This document shows, one piece after another, positions 1 through 5,331 of a DNA stretch of 5,331 nt (position 1 is the first letter of the stretch; every line of letters starts with the position of its first letter). The notes below the pieces were generated by a model, which worked only from the letters and a program-made list of their open reading frames with translations, had not been told where the DNA came from and ran no database searches. Source of the DNA: Chitinivibrionales bacterium (GTDB lineage: Bacteria; Fibrobacterota; Chitinivibrionia; Chitinivibrionales; FEN-1185); NCBI GenBank assembly GCA_028718065.1, contig JAQUMP010000280.1, forward strand, positions 1-5,331. Direction: 5' to 3'. The position numbers and the translations under genes were made by a program.

Positions 1-563
1 GTACAGCATCGCGTAAGTCCGGTATCAACGGCGATGCCTTCACCTAAATTCCCAACCATCTGATTGTTATACTTTAGGATAGTCACAAGTTCACGCTGCA
101 TCCCGCCATTGGCATTGACCCGGAATACATAATCAGTTGAATCGCCGTTCCCCGGAAAAGCGGAGAGATTGTAATCCGACCCATTGATCCAATATATCCA
201 GTTATTATTGGGAAAATCGAGGCAACTGGCAAAATGACACTGGCACAATTCCGTAATCGTTCCGCCATCGATGCTTATAACACATACCATACCGGTTTTG
301 CCGGGAGTAATGGTCTTGATAAACGCGACGCGTTTGCCGTCCGGCGAGATATGCGGTTGTTCCGCCGGCCCCGAGACCAGCTTGGTTGATTTAACCGTAT
401 CGCTGTTCTTGATATCTATCCGGTAAATATCCCCGTCAAAAGTTGCACCGTTCCCCGTAGTATATCCGGTCCAATTTCGGACCGCTACGGCAATGCCGTC
501 GACGGCCCACAGGTTCAAGGCGACCACCAGCACTACAACGCCGCAAAACGCAAAATTTTTCAT
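1..563 (-). CDS. Exported PD40/TolB-like beta-propeller protein, 3' end missing (partial)
   Basis: The reading frame starts at the ATG at 563-561 and stays open for 187 codons to the left edge, so the C-terminus lies outside the window. Residues 1-20 form a signal peptide: a short charged start (MKN), a hydrophobic core (VVVLVVALNLW) and a likely cut after Ala20, so the product should be exported. Residues 67-82 (AEQPHISPDGKRVAFI) are a clear PD40 (WD40-like/TolB) repeat signature, and residues 91-128 (ISIDGG, then NNNWIYWI) look like the next blade. Such propellers usually act in protein-protein or ligand binding; no enzymatic residues can be assigned. It follows the FGE-fold gene by 68 bp on the same strand and is probably co-transcribed with it. 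An in-frame ATG at 581-579 would add six residues but has no ribosome binding site, while AGAGGGGG lies 5 nt before the chosen start. The gene and export signal are well supported; the ligand and role are unknown. Confidence 0.85.
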   Translation of the reverse strand, partial: MKNFAFCGVVVLVVALNLWAVDGIAVAVRNWTGYTTGNGATFDGDIYRIDIKNSDTVKSTKLVSGPAEQPHISPDGKRVAFIKTITPGKTGMVCVISIDGGTITELCQCHFASCLDFPNNNWIYWINGSDYNLSAFPGNGDSTDYVFRVNANGGMQRELVTILKYNNQMVGNLGEGIAVDTGLTRCC

Positions 564-631
564 CGCATCCCCCTCTTTCATTTTTGGCGTAATGTTCGAT
601 TGTTATCCGTTTCAAGATTTTAGCTTAATGG
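564..631 (-). other. Short intergenic spacer within a probable two-gene operon
   Basis: The 68 bp between the stop of the FGE-fold gene and the start of the propeller gene hold the ribosome binding site of the latter. I see no GC-rich hairpin followed by a T-run on the minus strand and no convincing promoter, which favours read-through from the upstream gene. Confidence 0.45.
569..576 (-). promoter_or_regulatory. Ribosome binding site of the propeller gene
   Basis: AGAGGGGG on the minus strand lies 5 nt upstream of the ATG at 563-561. It decides the start, because it falls inside the reading frame of the alternative ATG at 581-579, which has no purine-rich motif of its own in front. Confidence 0.6.
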
Positions 632-2104
632 CTACCGCAAAACAACCCGGAAACCGTAGAATGAGTGCGGTACCCAGGGTTGATAGTCAAAACGGTCCGC
701 GGAAGCGTTAACGGTCGAAAGGTGTCCTTGCCACCATGAACCTCCGCGCACGTAGACAACCCCGGTGAAGGGCATTTTTCCGATCGGATCGATCTTCGCC
801 GTCGTATCATATAACATTCCCGCACCGCCCCAATCATTGGTCCATTGGAACATGTTTCCGCTCATATCGCAGAGTCCCCAGGCATTGGCCGGCCTGGTTC
901 CCACCGGATGAGACGTACCGCCGCAGTTAAACCAATACCAGCCATACCTTCCGTCAAGTGAATCTCCGTACCAGTAGGTGGTCGTGGTACCCGCGCGGCA
1001 GGCATATTCCCATTCCGCCCCGGTCGGCAGGCGATAGCCGTGTTTGGTGAAATCGGTAATCGGGCCGGCGCTACCTGAATACATCATATAGCTGCAACTG
1101 TGGCCGCCCGTCGAGATGGTCAAGGCGTCGTATTTATAAACCGTATCTTTGCCTGTTGTTTTGCTTAATTTATTGCAAAACAACACGGCGTCATACCAGG
1201 TTACCATGTCAACGGGGAGGGAATCGCCGACAAAGCCACCCCCAAGTGATCCGTCTATATTTACCGACGGATTATAGCCCATCACATTTTGATACAGAAC
1301 CTGGGTAACAGTCGTTCTTCCCATTTTAAATGGCGACGATATCGTCACCTGATAGGGCGGAGCGTGAGGATCACCCCCATCGTTACTGCCGTTGCTTCCC
1401 ATGATAAAAGTTCCAGCCGGAATCTGGATCATGTCGATGCCGTCCCCGTTGGTGGTTACCACGGAACTGCTGAGCAAAACAGTCATTTGTGACGTATCGG
1501 CCTTCGCTATGGTGATTTTTTTGGTTGTATAGCCGCTCAGTGAAAAAACCAGCGTATCGAAAAATGCCGCTTGACTACTTGCGCGTTTGCCCAGAGAGGA
1601 GGCTGTAGTAGCGCCGGCATTGAGAATTCCAGCGCTTGAATTGCCGATGTTTATGCTTTTAAGAGTATATGTTTTATCCCCGATACGGATTTGATAAAGA
1701 TAAAAGCCCGAAGCCCCTTTTTGGGGAAATATGGTCATTGCGCCTGCCCCGCAATCCTTCTGCAGGGAAGAAATTAAAGCGCCTTGCAGGGAATACGTGT
1801 TGATTGCAACATGCTCTGTTTGCCCGAGAGTAAATTGCAGTGCGCCGTTGCCGGTTAAAACAGGCGAGGAATAACGGATTTCTTTTGCCCCGGGGCCGAT
1901 TAAAACCGACGATGTTTTCTGCAGAGAAAACCGGCCCAAAGCGTCGGTATTGTTGGTGAGGTTGCCGTTAACAAGCCGGACAACGACATTTTGCAAAGGA
2001 GTGCTCGTGACGGCGTCTTTTACAACGCCGCCGACATTGATGGTTTGCGCCAGGCAGAGTGAGGCTGCCGCCAATAGGATAAATAAAGTTTTAGAGGTTT
2101 TCAT
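632..2104 (-). CDS. Exported FGE/SUMF1-fold protein with N-terminal beta-sandwich modules, catalytic cysteines absent
   Basis: A complete 490-residue protein. Residues 1-20 are a Sec signal peptide (KTLFILLAAASLCLA, cut before or after Gln20). The cysteine at 17 follows Leu, so this is not a good lipobox. Residues 22-66 resemble the start of a carboxypeptidase-regulatory-like domain (GGVVKDAVTSTPLQNVVVRL, then DALGRFSL). Residues 88-153 resemble a type IX secretion sorting-type beta module (TYSLQGALI, then GFYLYQIRIGDKTYTLKSI). Residues 154-185 are a Ser/Ala-rich linker, and 186-212 (FSLSGYTTKKITI, then MTVLL) look like the closing strands of the first domain. Residues 223-490 are an FGE-sulfatase (SUMF1) fold: IPAGTFIMGS, PVDMVTWYDAVLFCNKLS, GYRLPTGAEWEYACRAGT, GLCDMSGNMFQWTND, VRGGSW and the terminal GFRVVLR. 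True formylglycine-generating enzymes carry two copper-binding cysteines shortly after RGGSW; here that stretch (WQGHLSTVNASADR) has none. A binding or structural surface role is therefore more likely than sulfatase activation. The start is supported by AAAGGG 6 nt upstream. Confidence 0.93.
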   Translation of the reverse strand: MKTSKTLFILLAAASLCLAQTINVGGVVKDAVTSTPLQNVVVRLVNGNLTNNTDALGRFSLQKTSSVLIGPGAKEIRYSSPVLTGNGALQFTLGQTEHVAINTYSLQGALISSLQKDCGAGAMTIFPQKGASGFYLYQIRIGDKTYTLKSINIGNSSAGILNAGATTASSLGKRASSQAAFFDTLVFSLSGYTTKKITIAKADTSQMTVLLSSSVVTTNGDGIDMIQIPAGTFIMGSNGSNDGGDPHAPPYQVTISSPFKMGRTTVTQVLYQNVMGYNPSVNIDGSLGGGFVGDSLPVDMVTWYDAVLFCNKLSKTTGKDTVYKYDALTISTGGHSCSYMMYSGSAGPITDFTKHGYRLPTGAEWEYACRAGTTTTYWYGDSLDGRYGWYWFNCGGTSHPVGTRPANAWGLCDMSGNMFQWTNDWGGAGMLYDTTAKIDPIGKMPFTGVVYVRGGSWWQGHLSTVNASADRFDYQPWVPHSFYGFRVVLR

Positions 2105-2110
2105 ACATTG

Positions 2111-2116
2111 CCCTTT
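2111..2116 (-). promoter_or_regulatory. Ribosome binding site of the FGE-fold gene
   Basis: AAAGGG on the minus strand, 6 nt before the ATG at 2104-2102. It fixes that start against a second ATG at 2108-2106, which is in another frame. Confidence 0.55.
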
Positions 2117-2142
2117 CTGAAAAAGTTCCAGCCTAATGCAAG

Positions 2143-2158
2143 TATCTTAGTAAAGATA
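2143..2158. repeat. 16-bp dyad, possible operator
   Basis: TATCTT-AGTA-AAGATA is a perfect 6-bp inverted repeat around a 4-nt centre, and its right arm coincides with the candidate -10 of the minus-strand promoter. Its size fits a dimeric repressor site, and the divergently transcribed regulator next to it is the natural candidate to bind. A 6-bp dyad can occur by chance in about 100 bp of AT-rich DNA, so this is only suggestive. Confidence 0.35.
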
Positions 2159-2181
2159 ATCACGAAGGTCTTGCCCGGCAA
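2153..2181 (-). promoter_or_regulatory. Candidate sigma70-type promoter for the FGE-fold/propeller operon
   Basis: On the minus strand a TTGCCG (-35, 2181-2176) is followed by a 17-bp spacer and TATCTT (-10, 2158-2153), each matching 4 of 6 consensus bases. Transcription would start near 2146 and give a leader of about 40 nt before the ATG at 2104. Both hexamers overlap inverted repeats, which would suit repressor control. Called by eye only; a lineage-specific promoter consensus is not known to me. Confidence 0.35.
2171..2181. repeat. 11-bp palindrome TTGCC-C-GGCAA, possible operator
   Basis: A perfect 5-bp inverted repeat around one central C. The left half coincides with a possible -35 of the plus-strand promoter and the right half with the -35 of the minus-strand promoter. 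A protein bound here could control both directions. Short, so chance is not excluded. Confidence 0.35.
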
Positions 2182-2198
2182 CCTGCTTTAAATTAATA
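2171..2198 (+). promoter_or_regulatory. Candidate promoter for the regulator gene
   Basis: TTGCCC (2171-2176), a 16-bp spacer and TTAATA (2193-2198); an alternative -10 is TATTAT at 2197-2202 with a 20-bp spacer. Either would start transcription near 2205-2210, downstream of or at the GTG 2207/ATG 2210 codons, which supports translation from ATG 2237 instead. Weak match, judged by eye. Confidence 0.25.
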
Positions 2199-2227
2199 TT
2201 ATTAAGGTGATGTACCAGACTAAAAAC

Positions 2228-2232
2228 GGGGA
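2228..2232 (+). promoter_or_regulatory. Ribosome binding site deciding the regulator start
   Basis: GGGGA ends 4 nt before the ATG at 2237. The in-frame upstream starts, GTG 2207 and ATG 2210, are preceded only by AT-rich sequence or by an AAGG too close to serve. Confidence 0.45.
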
Positions 2233-2236
2233 CTCT

Positions 2237-3775
2237 ATGAAATCGAACATTCCCGTCGTATTCAAAGCGTATCAATTTCTCAAGGACGTTGAAGAAAACC
2301 TCGCCGCCGCCTCCAAGGACGCTTTTCCTCCCATTCGCGCGCTTGCTTTACGGGCGGGTGTTTCGACCATGTCCATGCAGCGCGCCGTGGAACTCATGAA
2401 GACCGAGGGAAAAATCACCGTAACCGGTAAAGGCGGGGGCGCAACCATACAACGGGCGCATCCGTCTTTTGCCCAGAACCGGCCGGGCAAAGGAAGCTTG
2501 ACAATAGAGCTTGGCCGGCGGGAATATCGCTGGGTAAAAACGGCCCGCTTGATTTCGGAGGACATTCTCAACGGGACCTACAAGGAAAACCGCCGCTTGC
2601 CGACGCTCAAGGAATTGCACCTGCGTTTCGGGGACTGCTATTACACGCTGGTAAAAGCCATGCAGGCGCTTAGCGCCAGCGGGCTGGTGCGGGAAGCGGG
2701 CAACGGATACGCCGTGACGCCGCTTGCGCGGCCGGTCCGCACGACCCTGTATCTGTTCGCCCACAAAATCATTCTTCCGGCGCATCTAAACATTCAAGAC
2801 GAGCGCCACCGCGACTTTTTGCGCCTGGTCGAAGTCGAATGCAAAAACCACTCCCTTAATTTAAAAATCGCCGGCGGCGACAGTCTTGACGACCCGGAAT
2901 TCGTGCGGGAATATAAGGGCCGCGCGTTGGGATCGATCGTCTGGGGCGCCTATTGGGAAAATACAACCTTCCTCAATACGCTTATGTCCTTTAAGCACCC
3001 CATCGCGATTGTCGACGACGCCGAAAAATACCGCGCTTTTATCGCCACCCAACACCGCACGCACCACAATCTCCGGTTTTTTTTAGCGAACTCGGCGGAA
3101 ACCGCCGGCAAAAATATCGGCGGCATGCTGCTGCGATTGGGCCATCGCAAGATCGCCTTTATTTCCATATACGAAACCGAACCGTTTTCCATCGGGCGCC
3201 TTAAGGGACTCAGGGCGGCTTTGAGCGTCGACGATGCCCGCAATGGCGTCACGGCGCTGATCGCAGCCGAAAATGAGGCGCCGTGGAATTCGCCCGCGGA
3301 AAATCATAAGGACCGTCAGAGCTGGAAGCGCCTGCTCGAATCGGCGCAAAGGGTCGTTCCCTTAAAGGCGAATAAACATTATCTCGAAAAATTGGACTTT
3401 ACCCTGCAAACGATTGCCCTCGAGGAAAAACACCGGCGGCTTTGCCTGCCGCTCTTTAAGCGCGCGCTGGCCGATCCGAACATAACCGCGTGGGTTTGCG
3501 CCAACGATCAAATCGCCTTTCTCGCCGCGGATTTTCTTAAGTCTAAAAATCTGCATGTCCCCGCCGATATTTCGCTGGTGGGCTTTGACGACCTCTTCCG
3601 CTCTTTCCAGAGCAACCTTACCTCATACAATTTTAACAACCCCATGGTGGTCCACCGGATATTTCAACATATCCTCAATCCTTTGTCCGACGCCATGACA
3701 AATAAGAACGCGCCCGTCGAGATACCGGGGCATATTATGCAGCGGGAAAGCGTAGGGTTTAACGCGCGCCGGTAA
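2237..3775 (+). CDS. Transcriptional regulator: two tandem GntR-type winged helices plus LacI/PurR-type ligand domain
   Basis: A 512-residue protein from ATG 2237; in-frame GTG 2207 and ATG 2210 would add 10 or 9 residues. Residues 6-72 form a first GntR-like winged helix: a long helix, then FPPIRALALRAGVSTMSMQR with a recognition helix, then a wing (KITVTGKGGGATIQ). Residues 97-161 form a second one: TARLISEDILNGTY, RLPTLKELHLRFG, VKAMQALSASGLV and the wing EAGNGYAV. Residues from about 167 to 512 are a LacI/PurR-type periplasmic-binding-protein fold. Its landmarks are GSIVWGAYW (232-240), NIGGMLLRLGHRKIAFIS (293-310), IGRLKGLRAAL (319-329), ITAWVCANDQIAFLAADFL (416-434) and VPADISLVGFDDLFRSF (441-457). 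About 60 residues (350-410) between the two lobe signatures look longer than usual for LacI. No signal peptide, so it acts in the cytoplasm as a DNA-binding sensor, most likely of a sugar or glycoside. It is divergent from the FGE-fold operon and convergent with the glycosidase-like gene, and could control either. Its ligand cannot be read from sequence. Confidence 0.93.
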   Translation: MKSNIPVVFKAYQFLKDVEENLAAASKDAFPPIRALALRAGVSTMSMQRAVELMKTEGKITVTGKGGGATIQRAHPSFAQNRPGKGSLTIELGRREYRWVKTARLISEDILNGTYKENRRLPTLKELHLRFGDCYYTLVKAMQALSASGLVREAGNGYAVTPLARPVRTTLYLFAHKIILPAHLNIQDERHRDFLRLVEVECKNHSLNLKIAGGDSLDDPEFVREYKGRALGSIVWGAYWENTTFLNTLMSFKHPIAIVDDAEKYRAFIATQHRTHHNLRFFLANSAETAGKNIGGMLLRLGHRKIAFISIYETEPFSIGRLKGLRAALSVDDARNGVTALIAAENEAPWNSPAENHKDRQSWKRLLESAQRVVPLKANKHYLEKLDFTLQTIALEEKHRRLCLPLFKRALADPNITAWVCANDQIAFLAADFLKSKNLHVPADISLVGFDDLFRSFQSNLTSYNFNNPMVVHRIFQHILNPLSDAMTNKNAPVEIPGHIMQRESVGFNARR

Positions 3776-3786
3776 TCGGAAAAATT

Positions 3787-5331
3787 TTATTGTTCAACCA
3801 GCACCAGCAGCGATCGCGGCCCAACGCGGCAGGCGTTTTTGTAAACGGAAGGTTTTTTCGCGCCGATACTATATATTGTAAACCTGGCTTTTTTCCCCGG
3901 CAGGGCCACGCGCACGGTGATGGGGTTGGCGGCATGGTCGTTGGTGATAACCACCGCTTTTTTGCCGTTATCGCGATTTTGGAACACGCTGTAATAGCTG
4001 CCGTGATCGCGCTGCGCGGGCGTGACCCGGGCGCCTTGGGTATCCTGGAATCTGCCGTGCCAGATATAATCAGCCAGTTTACTTCTGAGTTCCAGCGCTT
4101 GACGGCCGTAGGCAACCGTTGCGGGAATGTCTTTTAACCGGCCTTTATAATTAAACGGCTCGTAATTGATGATATAGCCGTACGTCAAGCACTGGTTCAC
4201 CATTTCGCGGTCGTCCCACCCTAACAGACAGGTTGCAAAAAGCATGTCGGGGTTAAGGTATTTCCAGACCGGCACATGTTTCTCGTACCAGTAGCAATAG
4301 TCGGAAGAGCGCATATATCCTACAGGATAATACTGACTCATCTGATCGCTGGGACCTTCGCCCGTTAATAAAAATTCCTTGTTGAGTTGTTGCGCGGTCC
4401 GGTAAAAATCCTCCGCCAGAATCACGGCCCCTTTGCAGCGCGATTCCCCAAAGCGGTGATGATGGGCGGTGTCAAAACAGGTCCCGCCCGGCGCAATTTG
4501 ATCGTTTTGAATTCCGCTTACCCCCAGATCGATCATGCTTTCCAACTGCCTCACGGCGAATTTTCTGAAATCGGCGGAAAGCGGACATAAATAAGAGCCG
4601 GCCGTGCCGCTGCCGGTAATCGTCTGATAACCGGAAAATTCATTCAATTCGTTTTTACCGTAGAAATCCTTAACGGTATATTGTTTTATTTCGTTTTCAA
4701 ATTCGGGAGTCATAACATCGGCCCAGGGAAATTTACACATTAATAAAATATGAACGCCCGATTTTTCTATTTTTTGGATCACTTCTTTAAATTCTTCGCG
4801 TGTGCCAAGGCGCGGGTCGGTTTCGAAATAGGGCAATGCGCCATCCAACCCGCCTTTATTCCAGCCGATTACCTGTAAAACCTTGACCCCGTTTAATTTT
4901 GCTTCCTCGGCAACACCGATTAAATCCTGGTAGGTGTAACCGATGGTGCCGACCGGGTCCGTCATCAGAATTGAGTGCCAGCAATCCGCATCCTTTGCCC
5001 AGGCGGGCTGGGGTTTTTGTTTGTACCATGATTCGCGCCAGGCGATATACGGCTTAATGCCTTCGTGCCAATCGCCCTCGTACATGGTAAATACGGCCGG
5101 CGCCAATTTGATTTTTTCTCCCGGTTGTAAAAACGGCGTTCGAACCATGGTGAACACGTAGCCTGCCGGAATGCCGCTGATTTCATCGGTCTCCGGGATT
5201 CTATACCGTTTACTGTCGAGAAAACCGGGGGCGAATTCATGCAGAAAATAGGTGGTGTTATTTTCATCGTCGTACGTTCCGAAATAGATGCCCTGATCGT
5301 CAAGCTCGATCAGCTCAAAGGGCATCATGCA
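3787..5331 (-). CDS. Glycoside-hydrolase-like TIM-barrel protein, DUF6259-like, 5' end missing (partial)
   Basis: The frame is open from the right edge to the TAA at 3789-3787. The ATG codons at 5328-5323 are preceded in frame by a sense codon (TGC) and have only three bases of upstream sequence, so the true start is very likely outside and the N-terminal domain is missing. Numbering from the ATG at 5328, residues 1-80 look like the end of a beta-sandwich domain. Residues 105-400 look like a (beta/alpha)8 barrel: DADCWHSILMTDP, VKVLQVIGWNKGGLDG, FETDPRLGTREEF, GVHILLMCKFPWADV, GVSGIQNDQIAPGG, FLLTGEGPSDQ. Residues about 440-513 form a C-terminal beta domain. The layout recalls DUF6259 and clan GH-D/GH31-type retaining glycosidases; Asp276 (strand-end motif IQND) and Glu324 (TGEGPSD) are candidate catalytic acids by inference. 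The substrate is unknown; aromatic residues (Tyr/Trp at 344-348 and nearby) would suit sugar stacking. The family assignment is from memory of the pattern and is less certain than the fold. It converges on the regulator with an 11-bp gap. Confidence 0.8.
   Translation of the reverse strand, partial: CMMPFELIELDDQGIYFGTYDDENNTTYFLHEFAPGFLDSKRYRIPETDEISGIPAGYVFTMVRTPFLQPGEKIKLAPAVFTMYEGDWHEGIKPYIAWRESWYKQKPQPAWAKDADCWHSILMTDPVGTIGYTYQDLIGVAEEAKLNGVKVLQVIGWNKGGLDGALPYFETDPRLGTREEFKEVIQKIEKSGVHILLMCKFPWADVMTPEFENEIKQYTVKDFYGKNELNEFSGYQTITGSGTAGSYLCPLSADFRKFAVRQLESMIDLGVSGIQNDQIAPGGTCFDTAHHHRFGESRCKGAVILAEDFYRTAQQLNKEFLLTGEGPSDQMSQYYPVGYMRSSDYCYWYEKHVPVWKYLNPDMLFATCLLGWDDREMVNQCLTYGYIINYEPFNYKGRLKDIPATVAYGRQALELRSKLADYIWHGRFQDTQGARVTPAQRDHGSYYSVFQNRDNGKKAVVITNDHAANPITVRVALPGKKARFTIYSIGAKKPSVYKNACRVGPRSLLVLVEQ

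Noticed and set aside
83..268. 61-codon minus-strand frame inside the propeller gene
   Set aside because: It overlaps, in a different frame, the open frame from 563 that has a signal peptide, PD40 motif and ribosome binding site; it is a shadow.
632..760. 3' end of the FGE-fold gene as a variable region of a diversity-generating retroelement
   Set aside because: FGE/C-type-lectin folds do host such variable regions at the C-terminus, but I found no near-copy template repeat and no reverse transcriptase in the window, and the segment is not enriched in AAY codons.
2191..2207. AT-rich near-palindrome around TTAATATTATTAA
   Set aside because: The arms contain mismatches when aligned, and such symmetry is common in AT-rich promoter DNA; it is better explained as a -10 region.
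2207..2236. N-terminal extension of the regulator from GTG 2207 or ATG 2210
   Set aside because: No usable ribosome binding site precedes either codon, the likely transcription start falls at about the same place, and the added residues (MMYQTKNGDS) carry no domain; ATG 2237 has GGGGA in front.
2348..2785. Open 145-codon frame on the minus strand inside the regulator gene
   Set aside because: It lies wholly antisense to a frame with clear domain signatures, has no recognisable protein features, and its composition (Arg/Pro/Gly-rich) is what the opposite strand of a GC-rich coding region gives.
3768..3790. Possible bidirectional terminator at the convergent junction
   Set aside because: The only stem (CCG-GTAAT-CGG) has three base pairs and the following AAAAATTTT is not a T-run next to a stable stem on either strand.
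3759..4137. Open frames of 115-118 codons on both strands over the 3' end of the glycosidase-like gene
   Set aside because: Both are out of frame with the conserved barrel and C-terminal domain and lack domain features.

Overview
The window holds two complete genes and two genes cut by its edges. Coding density is high, there are no RNA genes, CRISPR arrays or mobile elements, and GC content looks moderate. The mix of genes points to a carbohydrate-degrading, probably anaerobic and uncultured bacterium. The secreted protein that joins a carboxypeptidase-regulatory-like domain, a type IX-sorting-like beta module and an FGE/SUMF1 fold recalls Fibrobacterota (Chitinispirillia and relatives). The GntR/LacI hybrid regulator and the DUF6259-like glycosidase would also suit Lentisphaerota or other PVC lineages. 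This placement is inference from architecture, not from a marker gene.

Layout. Positions 1-563 (minus) are the 5' part of an exported beta-propeller protein with PD40/TolB-like repeats, running off the left edge. Positions 632-2104 (minus) are a complete exported FGE/SUMF1-fold protein. The two genes are co-directional, 68 bp apart with no visible terminator, so they are probably one transcript. Positions 2105-2236 are a divergent intergenic region with candidate promoters in both directions and two small inverted repeats. Positions 2237-3775 (plus) encode a transcription factor with two tandem GntR-type winged helices followed by a LacI/PurR-type sugar-sensing domain. Positions 3787-5331 (minus) are the C-terminal 514 codons of a TIM-barrel glycoside-hydrolase-like protein (DUF6259-like), cut at its 5' end by the right edge. 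It converges on the regulator with only 11 bp between the stop codons.

How they may work together (inference): the regulator would sense a sugar or glycoside and act on the divergent promoter in front of the exported FGE-fold/propeller pair, on itself, or on the glycosidase gene whose promoter lies outside the window. The FGE-fold domain lacks the paired cysteines of a true formylglycine-generating enzyme, so it is more likely a binding or structural surface module than a sulfatase activator. The most unusual items are the tandem winged-helix plus LacI architecture, the sorting-domain-like module lying inside rather than at the end of the FGE-fold protein, and the dyads in the divergent promoter region.
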